Positions 25,535 through 33,425 of a stretch of DNA of 34,809 bases are shown here, one piece after another. Source of the stretch: Sulfurimonas sp. (GTDB lineage: Bacteria > Campylobacterota > Campylobacteria > Campylobacterales > Sulfurimonadaceae). The position numbers and the translations under genes were made by a program. Within the stretch, counting starts at the first letter, position 1. Each line of letters opens with the position of its first letter. The notes under the pieces are model-generated. The model did no database searches. It was not told where the DNA came from and saw nothing but the letters and a program-made list of their open reading frames with translations. The stretch lies in the NCBI GenBank assembly GCA_021157665.1, contig JAGGWE010000068.1, positions 1 through 34,809 of the forward strand, in the 5' to 3' direction.

Positions 25535-26524
25535 TGGTGAAAAAGGTACTAAAGCACTTCCCCAAGTTAACCCACCACCAAAAGCATCAAGAAGAATAAG
25601 TTCACCTTTTTTAAGGATCCCTTTTTCATAAATATCATTAATAGCCATTGGAATTGAAGCACCTGAAGTGTTACCATATTTTTCAACAGTAATAACAACT
25701 TGCTTCTGTGTTAATTTTAGAGCATCACCAACAGCTTTAATTATTCGATAATTTGCTTGATGAGGAACAAAATGATTTATATCAGTACCATTAAGATTAT
25801 TGTCTGCTAAAATCTCTACAACATCTTTAGTTAAAGTACGAACAGCCACTTTAAAAGTTTCATTACCTTTCATCTGCATAAAACAACTTTTAGCCTCTTG
25901 CTCTAATGAATCATGAGGAGAACCTGTACCACCATTTGGTGTCATAAGTAAATCCGCATAACTTCCATCAGCACCAGTATGAACATCGATAATAGCTTCA
26001 TCTTTGTTATCTGTTGCCGAAATAACAGCAGCACCAGCACCATCACCAAACAAAATACAAGTTCCTCTATCACTATAATCAGTAATAGCAGATAGTTTTT
26101 CAGAACCAATAATCAAAATATTTTTTTTCATACCTGATTCAATAAATGCTTTTGCGATTGAAAGAATATATACAAAACCTGTACAAGCAGCAGAAATATC
26201 AAATGCAGTTACATTACCAAGTCCAAGTTTTGTTGAGATAATAGTCGCAGTAGATGGCATACAAAAATAATCAGGTGAGATAGTTGCACAAATAAGCATA
26301 TCAATCTCTGAAGAATCAATTCCACTACGCTCTATAGCAAGTTTTGCAGCTTCAACACCCATATCACTGGTAGTTTCATTTTCACCTGCAATATGACGCT
26401 CTTTAATACCTGTTCTTTTAGTAATCCACTCATCAGAAGTATCTACCATAGTCGCCAATTCTTCATTTGTTAATATTTTACTTGGAACATAAGCACCAAT
26501 CGAACGAAACGCTGCATAAGCCAT
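25526..26524 (-). CDS. fabH: 3-oxoacyl-[acyl-carrier-protein] synthase III (FabH)
   Basis: Starts fatty acid synthesis by condensing acetyl-CoA with malonyl-ACP. It has 332 residues with the catalytic Cys in [13 protein letters not shown], His in [12 protein letters not shown] and Asn in [12 protein letters not shown], plus the N-terminal [12 protein letters not shown] and the [16 protein letters not shown] block. ATG 26524 lies one base after the plsX stop (TAACATG), so the two are coupled. It is the last gene of the ndk-DUF177-rpmF-plsX-fabH run. Confidence 0.96.
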   Translation of the reverse strand: MAYAAFRSIGAYVPSKILTNEELATMVDTSDEWITKRTGIKERHIAGENETTSDMGVEAAKLAIERSGIDSSEIDMLICATISPDYFCMPSTATIISTKLGLGNVTAFDISAACTGFVYILSIAKAFIESGMKKNILIIGSEKLSAITDYSDRGTCILFGDGAGAAVISATDNKDEAIIDVHTGADGSYADLLMTPNGGTGSPHDSLEQEAKSCFMQMKGNETFKVAVRTLTKDVVEILADNNLNGTDINHFVPHQANYRIIKAVGDALKLTQKQVVITVEKYGNTSGASIPMAINDIYEKGILKKGELILLDAFGGGLTWGSALVPFSPLK

Positions 26525-26525
26525 G

Positions 26526-27524
26526 TTAAGCTTCCTTTTGTTTAAGTATCTCTAATCTTGTTACAATATGCTCATTTACACCAGTATCTACATAAGATAT
26601 AGCTTGATAAATTGCATTTTCAATTGCTTTAGCATTACTCTTACCGTGACTAACGATTGCACAACCTTTTATACCAATAAGTGGAGCTCCACCAATCTCT
26701 GCATAATCAATTTGCTTTTTGAGAAGTTTAAAAACTTTTCTCATTAAGAGCGCACCGGTAATTGCTATAGGCGATTTACGGATGTAGTCTTTAATAAGGC
26801 CACTGATAGTAGAAGCAACTCCTTCACTAGCTTTAAGGACAAGGTTTCCAATAAATCCATCACAAGTAATTACATCACAGCTTCCATTAAAAATATCACT
26901 ACCTTCAACATTTCCCTTGAAACCTTTGTAGCCTTTTAAAAGTTTAAAAGCCTCTTTTGTAACTTCATTACCTTTAGAATCTTCTTCCCCATTTGCCAAA
27001 ATACCTATACTTGGATTTTCAATCTTTAACAAATCTTCTGCATAACATCCACCCATAACTGCAAACTGAGCTATATGTTCAGCTTTAGAATCAACATTTG
27101 CACCAGCATCAAGTAAAATCGAACGACGACCAGTTTTTGTAGGCATAAGAGTTGCAAGTGCTGGACGAGACACACCCTTAAGGCGACCAAGTCTAAGAGT
27201 TGCAAGTGTCATAGTCGCTCCACTATGTCCAGCAGATACAACACCATCAGCTTCACCATTTCTTACAAGTTCAACAGCTTTATATATAGTGCTTTCTTTT
27301 CTTTTTACTGCATCAGTTGCAGCATCACTCATAGATATAACATCATCAGTTTCTATTATAGAAATCTTATCTCTATAACGCTTGGGTAACAGAGGTAAAA
27401 TTTCTGATTTTTTTCCTACGAGAATAGGTATAAATTGTTTTTTCTTTAGTGCTTGGATACAACCTTTAACAATTGGCTCAGGACCAAAGTCCCCGCCCAT
27501 TGCATCAATGGCAATCTTAACCAT
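26526..27524 (-). CDS. plsX: Phosphate acyltransferase PlsX
   Basis: Makes acyl-phosphate from acyl-ACP for glycerolipid synthesis. It has 332 residues: [19 protein letters not shown] at the start, then [53 protein letters not shown] and [17 protein letters not shown]. It lies 3 bases after rpmF and 1 base before fabH, the classical lipid-ribosome operon order. Peripheral membrane enzyme. Confidence 0.96.
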   Translation of the reverse strand: MVKIAIDAMGGDFGPEPIVKGCIQALKKKQFIPILVGKKSEILPLLPKRYRDKISIIETDDVISMSDAATDAVKRKESTIYKAVELVRNGEADGVVSAGHSGATMTLATLRLGRLKGVSRPALATLMPTKTGRRSILLDAGANVDSKAEHIAQFAVMGGCYAEDLLKIENPSIGILANGEEDSKGNEVTKEAFKLLKGYKGFKGNVEGSDIFNGSCDVITCDGFIGNLVLKASEGVASTISGLIKDYIRKSPIAITGALLMRKVFKLLKKQIDYAEIGGAPLIGIKGCAIVSHGKSNAKAIENAIYQAISYVDTGVNEHIVTRLEILKQKEA

Positions 27525-27527
27525 TGA

Positions 27528-27677
27528 CTATTTATACTCACCAGTAGTTGGGTTGATGTGGTGTGGTAATCTATAAGTTCCATCTGCATCTTTAACTGGT
27601 TTAGCTAAAGTTATTTTGTAGTGAGTTCTTCTTTTTGCTGAACGCGAATGAGATACTCGTCTCTTAGGTACTGCCAT
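27528..27677 (-). CDS. rpmF: 50S ribosomal protein L32
   Basis: Too short for the ORF track. Minus-strand ATG 27677 to TAG 27528 gives 49 residues, beginning [20 protein letters not shown] and ending [11 protein letters not shown], a clear L32. The zinc-binding cysteines of some L32 proteins are absent, as in a C-minus form; the region that would hold them reads [20 protein letters not shown]. It lies between the DUF177 protein and plsX, its usual context. Cytoplasmic, in the large ribosomal subunit. Confidence 0.96.
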   Translation of the reverse strand: MAVPKRRVSHSRSAKRRTHYKITLAKPVKDADGTYRLPHHINPTTGEYK

Positions 27678-27693
27678 AATCTATTTCCTTTAT

Positions 27694-28050
27694 TTAATTT
27701 TGTTTACAATTTTCGCAACTATGATAGTCGCTTTTGATAAGTTCAATCTCAGAGTTTAAAAGCTCTTCAATCTCTACCATATCATTAAAAGATTCAACAA
27801 CATCTAATTCAATGCTGTTATCATCTTTAAAAACACCATCACAAATGAAGAATTCAACATCTTCATCCACTGACAATTTAAATTCTTCACCACAAGTATC
27901 ACATGGTTTAGTTAAAAAACCACTAATATTTGCTTTAAGTAAAATTAATTTACCGCCATGATACTCTAAATAACCTTTAAAAGTTATTTCATTAGATTTT
28001 ATTTCAAAATCTAATGGTGTTTTAGTAATTTTTCGAAGAGTGATTTTCAA
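27694..28050 (-). CDS. DUF177/YceD-family protein
   Basis: A 118-residue protein in the position of YceD, linked in other bacteria to 23S rRNA accumulation, upstream of rpmF. It has the DUF177 features: a basic N-terminus, GFLTKPCDTCGEEFKLSVDEDVEFF with one CxxC, an acidic middle (DDNSIELDVVESFND) and a C-terminal second CxxC (SCENCKQN). The two CxxC pairs could bind zinc. The start is TTG at 28050 without a clear ribosome binding site, 9 bases after ndk. Diverged from the E. coli protein. Confidence 0.75.
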   Translation of the reverse strand: MKITLRKITKTPLDFEIKSNEITFKGYLEYHGGKLILLKANISGFLTKPCDTCGEEFKLSVDEDVEFFICDGVFKDDNSIELDVVESFNDMVEIEELLNSEIELIKSDYHSCENCKQN

Positions 28051-28059
28051 AAGTTAAAC

Positions 28060-28476
28060 TTAAGAAATTTCTCTTTCTGAAAAGAAAAATGCAATCTCGA
28101 TAGCTGCATTTTCAACAGAATCACTTCCATGAACTGCATTTGCATCTATATTTTCAGCGAAATCTGCACGGATAGTACCAGCTTCAGCTTCTTTAGGATT
28201 AGTAGCACCCATTAAATCACGGTTAATTTGCATTGCATTTTCACCCTCTAAAACTGAAACTACAACTGGTCCACTAATCATGAAATCAACTAAGTCACCA
28301 AAGAAAGGTCTCTCAGCGTGAACAGCATAAAATGCTTCAGCATCCATACGAGAAAGTTGAATCTTTCTAGTAGCAGCTATTTTAAGACCATTACTTTCAA
28401 ATCTGTCTAAAATTTTTCCGATAACACCTTTAGCAACTGCATCTGGCTTAATTATTGATAGTGTTCTTTCCATCAA
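28060..28476 (-). CDS. ndk: Nucleoside diphosphate kinase
   Basis: Equilibrates nucleoside di- and triphosphates through a phospho-histidine. It has 138 residues, [20 protein letters not shown] at the start and the active-site His in [12 protein letters not shown]. Other blocks are [20 protein letters not shown] and [16 protein letters not shown] 28476 is preceded by AGGAGATTTG, and TATAAT lies at 28508-28513. First gene of the lipid-ribosome run, as in H. pylori (from memory). Confidence 0.97.
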   Translation of the reverse strand: MMERTLSIIKPDAVAKGVIGKILDRFESNGLKIAATRKIQLSRMDAEAFYAVHAERPFFGDLVDFMISGPVVVSVLEGENAMQINRDLMGATNPKEAEAGTIRADFAENIDANAVHGSDSVENAAIEIAFFFSEREIS

Positions 28477-28507
28477 ATCTCCTGTAAAAATATAAAATTA
28501 GGATGGA

Positions 28508-28513
28508 ATTATA
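28508..28513 (-). promoter_or_regulatory. -10 element for the ndk operon
   Basis: Reverse complement GGTATAAT about 30 bases before the ndk ATG. Confidence 0.6.
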
Positions 28514-28598
28514 CCCAAAAAAAGATTGATTTATGTTTAAAGTGAAAAAAAGATTGAGTCTACTACAAAAACTGTAGATTTTATAGAGGTAAAAAGAT

Positions 28599-28618
28599 GA
28601 AGCACTTAAAAGTGCCTC
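28599..28618 (-). terminator. Rho-independent terminator after the ferredoxin gene
   Basis: On the minus strand, GAGGCACTT and AAGTGCTTC form a 9-position stem with one mismatch and a 2-base gap, followed by ATCTTTTT. It lies about 13 bases past the ferredoxin stop codon. Confidence 0.7.
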
Positions 28619-28631
28619 ATAAATAAAAAGA

Positions 28632-28916
28632 CTATTCTACAACAGCTTCTTTATTTGATCTTTGATCATCTGTGATATCTTCACGATGCTCTGGGCTATC
28701 ACCGATAGCACTCCAAGTGATACAACCCTCAGTTGGACATGCAGTTGCACAAGCTGGTTCGTCATGATGACCAACACACTCTACACATTTATCAGCGTAA
28801 ACATAATAAATATCCTCATCTGATGGATTATCATCCTCATCTACAATTGCTTCTACTGGACATTCATCGATACAAGCACCACAGTTGATACAAGTGTCAT
28901 TAATAATTACTGCCAT
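28632..28916 (-). CDS. 2[4Fe-4S] ferredoxin
   Basis: A 94-residue electron carrier. The first cluster motif is CINCGACIDECP and the second CVECVGHHDEPACATACP, with eight residues between the second and third Cys, the insertion typical of Allochromatium (Alvin/YfhL) type ferredoxins. An acidic C-terminal extension (SPEHREDITDDQ) follows. ATG 28916 has AAGGAG upstream. It is between metK and ndk, probably a single-gene unit with its own terminator. Likely partners are oxidoreductases such as 2-oxoacid:ferredoxin enzymes, encoded elsewhere. Confidence 0.93.
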   Translation of the reverse strand: MAVIINDTCINCGACIDECPVEAIVDEDDNPSDEDIYYVYADKCVECVGHHDEPACATACPTEGCITWSAIGDSPEHREDITDDQRSNKEAVVE

Positions 28917-29010
28917 ATTTTCTCCTTAAATATTTTGTAAACAAACTATACAGTTAAGATTTTTAAATGTAGCTAAAATGAACTCTATTAGAACGAAATT
29001 TACTTAAAAG

Positions 29011-30168
29011 TTACAAATCTAAATAGTTTTTAATCTCATCTACCCTATTTGTTTTTTCCCAAGTAAAACCATCTTCTTCTCTTCCAAAATGTCCATAAGA
29101 AGCAGTTTTTCTATAAATAGGACGGAGTAAATCTAAAGAATCTATAATCCCTTTAGGAGATAAATCAAAAAGTTCTTTAACACACGATTCAATTTTTTCT
29201 TCATCTACCTTGCCTGTACCATGAGTATCTACCATTATTGATACAGGTTGAACAACACCAATTGCATAAGCAATTTGAATTGTTGCTCTATCACATGCTC
29301 CAGCTGCTACAAGATTTTTAGCCACATGCCGAGCGGCATAAGCTGCACTTCTATCTACTTTAGTAGGGTCTTTTCCTGAAAATGCCCCTCCACCATGTGG
29401 ACAACTTCCACCGTAAGTATCAACTATAATTTTTCTACCAGTTAAACCAGCATCACCTTGTGGTCCACCTATTACAAATTTTCCAGTTGGATTAATATGT
29501 ATAGTAGTATCATCATTCATCATCTCTGATGGAATTACTTCATTTATAACTGCTTCTATCATATCTTTACGAATTTGAGATTGAGAAACATCTGGAGAAT
29601 GTTGAGTTGAGATTACAACTGTATCAACTGAAACTGGTTTATCACCTATATATTTAACACTTATTTGTGCTTTTCCATCAGGGCGAAGATAAGGAACTAT
29701 CCCCTCTTTTCTAACCTCAGCTAATTTTTGAGTTAAACGATGTGCTAAATGGATTGGCATAGGCATTAAAACATCAGTTTCATTACAGGCATAACCAAAC
29801 ATCATACCTTGGTCACCTGCTCCTATCTCACCATCTTCTTTATCAACACCTTGATTAATATCAGGAGATTGCTCTCCTATCCCATTTAAAACTGCTGCTG
29901 CACGATAATCAAAACCATAATTAGCATCTGTGTAACCAATCTCTTGAATAACCTTTCTAGCTATCTCTTGCATTGGGGCATAAGCCATTGTCTTAAGTTC
30001 ACCTGCGATTACACAAAAACCATTAGATACCATTGTTTCACATGCCACTCGGGCATTAGCATCTCTCTCAATTATATAATCCAAAATTGCATCACTGATT
30101 TGATCAGCCATCTTATCAGGATGCCCTTCTGTTACAGACTCTGAAGTAAATATGTACTCTTTTGTCAT
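29011..30168 (-). CDS. metK: S-adenosylmethionine synthase
   Basis: Makes S-adenosylmethionine from methionine and ATP. It has 385 residues; motifs are [73 protein letters not shown] (quoted in parts) and the C-terminal [11 protein letters not shown] 30168 has AAGGAGAA upstream. A GGCATGTGG copy encodes ARHVAKN, near the family sequence ARYVAKN, so here a conserved site has accepted the motif. A near match (GGCATGTGA) lies at 30038-30046. Confidence 0.97.
   Translation of the reverse strand: MTKEYIFTSESVTEGHPDKMADQISDAILDYIIERDANARVACETMVSNGFCVIAGELKTMAYAPMQEIARKVIQEIGYTDANYGFDYRAAAVLNGIGEQSPDINQGVDKEDGEIGAGDQGMMFGYACNETDVLMPMPIHLAHRLTQKLAEVRKEGIVPYLRPDGKAQISVKYIGDKPVSVDTVVISTQHSPDVSQSQIRKDMIEAVINEVIPSEMMNDDTTIHINPTGKFVIGGPQGDAGLTGRKIIVDTYGGSCPHGGGAFSGKDPTKVDRSAAYAARHVAKNLVAAGACDRATIQIAYAIGVVQPVSIMVDTHGTGKVDEEKIESCVKELFDLSPKGIIDSLDLLRPIYRKTASYGHFGREEDGFTWEKTNRVDEIKNYLDL
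29322..29330 (-). repeat. GGCATGTGG motif copy 11 (in metK)
   Basis: Exact 9-mer, sense, extended CTCGGCATGTGGCT, read as Arg-His-Val-Ala. Confidence 0.85.
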
Positions 30169-30210
30169 CGATTCTCCTTATGATGAAATTATAGCAAGAG
30201 TAAATTAAAT

Positions 30211-30870
30211 CTACTTCTTAGAATTTAATCTTGATTGATATTCCTCTCCATGAAGACACACTGGACATTTTTTCAAAGCTTTTTTACCATAATGAACATG
30301 CCCACAAACTTCACAAATCCAAGCTTCTTCTTCATTTTCACTTTTATGTTCAGCTTCAGCTTCTAATCTTTGTAAAAGCATTTTAAACATATTTTCATGT
30401 TCTACTTCTATTTTTCCTATACCTGTAAAAAGTCTAGCTGCCTCTTTATTTCCTTCATCTTTAGCAATTTGTGCAAAATCTGGATACATAGTTAAGTTCT
30501 CATAACTCTCGCCATCTATTGCCATTTGAAGATTTTGTGCTGTAGTTCCCCAGCTTTCTTCTGAGTTATTTACCATTCTATTAGATAGTGCTAACTCTAG
30601 TTTTGCATGAGTTTTTTCATTATTTGCTGCTCTTTGAAAGTGTTCTGCTATATCTCTATAACCCTCTTTTTGAGCTACTTTTGCAAAGTATTCATATTTG
30701 TTTCTCGCTTGAGATTCACCCGCGAATGATTTAAGTAGATTTACAATTGTTAAATTTTCAGTAATCATTTCCATCGCCTCACCACAACAATAAAGTTCTC
30801 CGCCACCAACATTTTGTACTTCTATTTCATTACCACATTTATTACACTTATATATTTCATATTGTCTCAT
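30211..30870 (-). CDS. rrc: Desulforubrerythrin (Rrc type)
   Basis: A non-haem iron peroxide reductase of 219 residues with three metal sites. An N-terminal desulforedoxin-like domain (YKCNKCGNE ... LYCCGEAM) is followed by a ferritin-like di-iron domain (about 45-165; [36 protein letters not shown]) and a C-terminal rubredoxin domain ([25 protein letters not shown]). This is the order of the C. jejuni Rrc protein. ATG 30870 has AGGAG. The gene is divergent from a Fur/PerR regulator and has a GATAATTATTATC palindrome in its promoter, consistent with peroxide control. Confidence 0.92.
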   Translation of the reverse strand: MRQYEIYKCNKCGNEIEVQNVGGGELYCCGEAMEMITENLTIVNLLKSFAGESQARNKYEYFAKVAQKEGYRDIAEHFQRAANNEKTHAKLELALSNRMVNNSEESWGTTAQNLQMAIDGESYENLTMYPDFAQIAKDEGNKEAARLFTGIGKIEVEHENMFKMLLQRLEAEAEHKSENEEEAWICEVCGHVHYGKKALKKCPVCLHGEEYQSRLNSKK

Positions 30871-30920
30871 TTTAAACTCCTATGTTTTTTAACTAAACAA
30901 ATTGTACTCTCTTAAACTTA

Positions 30921-30940
30921 AAGGATAATTATTATCTTTT
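30921..30940. promoter_or_regulatory. PerR/Fur-box-like operator 1
   Basis: AAGGATAATTATTATCTTTT with a perfect 6-1-6 palindrome GATAAT-T-ATTATC at 30924-30936. It sits upstream of the rrc -10 (TACAAT on the minus strand at 30901-30906) and is shared with the divergent regulator gene. Confidence 0.6.
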
Positions 30941-30965
30941 AATAAATTATAGTATCTTTAAATAT

Positions 30966-30986
30966 AAATAATAATTTTTATCCTTT
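30966..30986 (-). promoter_or_regulatory. PerR/Fur-box-like operator 2 (imperfect)
   Basis: On the minus strand this reads AAAGGATAAAAATTATTATT, a weaker relative of operators 1 and 3. It ends 14 bases before the regulator's -10, suggesting autoregulation. Confidence 0.4.
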
Positions 30987-31000
30987 ATTAAAAATTAGTG

Positions 31001-31006
31001 TATAAT
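31001..31006 (+). promoter_or_regulatory. -10 element of the Fur-family regulator (leaderless)
   Basis: TATAAT ends 6 bases before ATG 31013, and the track's earlier GTG start would lie inside the promoter. No Shine-Dalgarno is visible. Confidence 0.6.
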
Positions 31007-31012
31007 TCCATC

Positions 31013-31414
31013 ATGATTAATTATACAAATATTTTAAGACAACATAATTTAAAGGCTACTCCCCAAAGATTGGCTATTACAGACATACTACATGTGCAAG
31101 GTCACATAACTATTGAAAGCTTATATGAGGTGATGGTAAAAAAGTTTAGCTCAATCTCACTTGCTACTATATATAAGAACATTAACCTAATGTTAGAAAA
31201 TTCTTTTATCCAAGAAGTAAAAATTCCACATGCCAAATCAGTTTATGAAATTACTAAAGAATCTCATTCCCACTTGGCATGTGAAAAATGTGGAGAGATT
31301 CAAGATATTATTATTGATTTAGATAATATACTAAATGAAGTTGCAAAAACAAACACTTTTAAAGTAAATTCTAGCGATTTAGTTTTATCTGGAATATGTA
31401 AAAACTGCCAATAA
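31013..31414 (+). CDS. Fur-family transcriptional regulator, probably PerR
   Basis: A 133-residue metal-dependent repressor of the Fur family. The winged helix (ATPQRLAITDIL, SLATIYKNINLML) is followed by the metal domain with HSHLACEKCGEIQDI and a C-terminal CKNC pair, giving two CxxC zinc sites. Its flanking genes, a desulforubrerythrin and a 2-Cys peroxiredoxin, make PerR more likely than Fur, but residues alone do not settle this. I use the ATG at 31013 rather than the track start at 30998, which overlaps the -10. Two copies of the dispersed motif (one exact and antisense, PHAK; one 8/9, LACE) lie 50 bases apart. Confidence 0.88.
   Translation: MINYTNILRQHNLKATPQRLAITDILHVQGHITIESLYEVMVKKFSSISLATIYKNINLMLENSFIQEVKIPHAKSVYEITKESHSHLACEKCGEIQDIIIDLDNILNEVAKTNTFKVNSSDLVLSGICKNCQ
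31226..31234 (-). repeat. GGCATGTGG motif copy 12 (in Fur-family gene)
   Basis: Exact 9-mer, antisense, extended TTTGGCATGTGGAA, read as Pro-His-Ala-Lys. Confidence 0.85.
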
Positions 31415-31418
31415 ATCT

Positions 31419-31438
31419 AAAAGATAAAATTTATCCTT
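31419..31438 (-). promoter_or_regulatory. PerR/Fur-box-like operator 3 upstream of peroxiredoxin
   Basis: On the minus strand AAGGATAAATTTTATCTTTT, matching operator 1 in 18 of 20 positions and containing a 6-1-6 palindrome GATAAA-A-TTTATC (31423-31435). It lies in the 118-base gap before the peroxiredoxin gene, about 50 bases upstream of the likely -10 TAAAAT at 31489-31494. Confidence 0.6.
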
Positions 31439-31532
31439 AAATAAAAATATTACTTTATTCCATCTAAGGTTAGTTAATAATCTTTAGCTAAAATTTCGTC
31501 AACAAATTAAATAATACACAAGGACATTATAT

Positions 31533-32129
31533 ATGTTAGTAACAAATCAAGCTCCAGACTTTACAGCAACAACAGTTTTAGGTGACGGTTCAATCGTTGA
31601 AGACTTCAAATTATCAGAGAACATGGGTGAAAAAGGTACAGTTTTATTTTTCTATCCACTAGATTTTACTTTCGTATGTCCTTCAGAGCTAATCGCTTTT
31701 GATCACAGACTTAAAGAGTTCAAAGATCGTGGTGTTGAAGTTATCGGTTGTTCAGTAGATAGCCAATTTTCTCACTTTGCATGGAGAGAAACTCCAATCA
31801 ACGAAGGTGGTATCGGTAGAGTTGGTTACCCACTAGTAGCTGACCTTACAAAACAAATTTCTAAAGATTATGATGTACTTTTCGGTGAAGCAGTAGCTCT
31901 TCGTGGTTCATTCCTAATCGATGGTAAAGGTGTAGTTCGTCACGCAGTTATCAATGACTTACCACTTGGTAGAAACATCGATGAGATGATTCGTATGGTA
32001 GATGCAATGCAATTCACTGACGAGCATGGTGAAGTATGTGCTGCTGGTTGGATGAAAGGTGACGAAGGTATGAAAGCTACAACTGAAGGTGTTGCAGAAT
32101 ACCTAGGTAAGCACGAAGGTGACTTATAG
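31533..32129 (+). CDS. 2-Cys peroxiredoxin (AhpC/TSA family)
   Basis: Thiol peroxidase of 198 residues that reduces H2O2 and organic peroxides. The peroxidatic Cys is in FYPLDFTFVCPSELIAF and the resolving Cys in GEVCAAGWMKGDEG near the end, so it is a typical 2-Cys enzyme; GSFLIDGKGVVRH and DLPLGRNIDEMIR are also present. ATG 31533 has AAGGA upstream. It follows the PerR-like regulator and has an operator-like palindrome before it. It is probably highly expressed, judging from its compact leader and codon choice; that is inference. Confidence 0.95.
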   Translation: MLVTNQAPDFTATTVLGDGSIVEDFKLSENMGEKGTVLFFYPLDFTFVCPSELIAFDHRLKEFKDRGVEVIGCSVDSQFSHFAWRETPINEGGIGRVGYPLVADLTKQISKDYDVLFGEAVALRGSFLIDGKGVVRHAVINDLPLGRNIDEMIRMVDAMQFTDEHGEVCAAGWMKGDEGMKATTEGVAEYLGKHEGDL

Positions 32130-32147
32130 TCTTCCCTTAATCGATTT

Positions 32148-32256
32148 GAAATAGCAACGCAACTTCTGCGTTGTTCTTTCGTCAGATACTTATAGTATCC
32201 TTCCTCAATCACGCCTTAAATTTACATTACTCTTTCAAGTCTTACTTTTTAGAATA
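32148..32256 (+). repeat. Intergenic repeat, copy B
   Basis: This is the partner of copy A at 5061-5165, with shared blocks AATAGCAA-GCA, CGTT, GTCA-ATA, TTATAGTAT-CTTCCT, ACATTACTCTTT and TTTTTAGAAT. It includes an AACGCAACTTCTGCGTT stem-loop. Together with flanks it fills the 180-base gap after the peroxiredoxin gene. Confidence 0.6.
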
Positions 32257-32311
32257 TTCTTTATAAACCACATATTTTCCTTTTTGTAATTTTCTGCTAA
32301 TATATAAAACC

Positions 32312-32785
32312 ATGAAAAGAAAACAAAACCAAGAAGAGCTAAGAGCTAAACAATATCTTCAAAGCCTAAACTACACAAAAATAGAATACGAACCACTTGG
32401 AAATGTAACACCAGACTTTGTACTTGATGATAAAATAGCAGTAGAGGTTAGACGACTCAACAGAAACTTTATCAAAAATGAACAGCTTGTAAGTAGTGAG
32501 AGTTGTGAAATAGATATTCATACTAATACTAAAAAAAATAATTTATCTTGGAATACTTATGAATTACATAAAAACATTCAACTTGTTATCAATGAAAAAG
32601 ATAAAAAAATCGAACAAAACTTCAGTTTATATAATGAATGGTGGTTAATTTTAATAGACTGTATCACTGATGAAATTGGAACAAAGGCTTTTAAAGAACT
32701 AAAAAAAGTTCAACTTAATAAAGGCAAGTTTAACAAAGTAATCATAATATCATCAAATGAAGAATTTAGGACTTTTAAATTCTAA
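32312..32785 (+). CDS. Hypothetical protein, PD-(D/E)xK nuclease-like
   Basis: A 157-residue protein not identified by name. Near residue 29 it has TPDFVLDDKIAVEVRRLNR, the layout of a PD-(D/E)xK nuclease core with Arg in place of the Lys, preceded by a helical QEELRAKQYLQSL that also fits this fold. The C-terminal part is beta/alpha (WWLILIDCI, FNKVIIISSNEE). No Shine-Dalgarno precedes ATG 32312, and an AT-rich TAATAT lies 9 bases upstream, so the mRNA may be leaderless. It stands alone after an intergenic repeat and before AMMECR1; catalytic activity is uncertain. Confidence 0.6.
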   Translation: MKRKQNQEELRAKQYLQSLNYTKIEYEPLGNVTPDFVLDDKIAVEVRRLNRNFIKNEQLVSSESCEIDIHTNTKKNNLSWNTYELHKNIQLVINEKDKKIEQNFSLYNEWWLILIDCITDEIGTKAFKELKKVQLNKGKFNKVIIISSNEEFRTFKF

Positions 32786-32837
32786 ATTGTGTATCATATG
32801 ACTAAGACGAGTTGACAAAATATAGAAGGAGTTAAAG

Positions 32838-33410
32838 ATGACTGATACTATTTTATTAAGAATCGCTAAAACAGCGATATTGAGTAAATTTAACAAAAAC
32901 TATGTACTAGATGAAAAAAGTATTTTAGAAGAATACCCATTTTTAGAAAATAATGGTGCAGTTTTTGTGACACTCAAATATAATAATGATTTAAGAGGTT
33001 GTATAGGTTCCATTATTTCACATAGAAGACTTTTTGATGATGTGGTTCACAATGCTATCTCTGCTGGTTTTAATGACCCACGATTTAAGCCTTTAAGTGT
33101 TGAAGAATTATCACACTTAAGCCTTGAAGTCTCGGTTTTAAGTGAACCTCAGATTTTAGAGTATAAAGATTATGCTGATTTAGTACAAAAAGTTAAAGTA
33201 AATAAAGATGGATTGATTTTAAAACATGGCAGATTTCAAGGAACTTTTTTACCTCAGGTTTGGGAACAGTTAGCAACTCCTGAACTATTTTTAGAACATT
33301 TAAGTATGAAAGCTGGAGCAACTCCATCTATATATAGTGAACACCCGAGTATTTATAGATATGGAGTAGAACATATAGAGGAAGATTTCGATGAAATACT
33401 TCCATTATAA
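32838..33410 (+). CDS. AmmeMemoRadiSam system protein A (AMMECR1 domain)
   Basis: A 190-residue AMMECR1-domain protein. The family hallmark LRGCIGS appears as NDLRGCIGSIIS, followed by NAISAGFNDPRFKPLSVEEL, the LEVSVLSEP strand, and FLPQVWEQL. Its molecular function is unknown in the family. ATG 32838 has AGAAGGAGTT upstream. It lies 15 bases before the MEMO gene, its usual partner. The third member, a radical-SAM enzyme, is not in this window. Confidence 0.92.
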   Translation: MTDTILLRIAKTAILSKFNKNYVLDEKSILEEYPFLENNGAVFVTLKYNNDLRGCIGSIISHRRLFDDVVHNAISAGFNDPRFKPLSVEELSHLSLEVSVLSEPQILEYKDYADLVQKVKVNKDGLILKHGRFQGTFLPQVWEQLATPELFLEHLSMKAGATPSIYSEHPSIYRYGVEHIEEDFDEILPL

Positions 33411-33425
33411 AAAAGGAGTTTTATT

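Noticed and set aside
31940-32212. Track ORF on the minus strand at the end of the peroxiredoxin gene
   Set aside because: It overlaps peroxiredoxin codons and the intergenic repeat; its open frame comes from the repeat, not from a gene.
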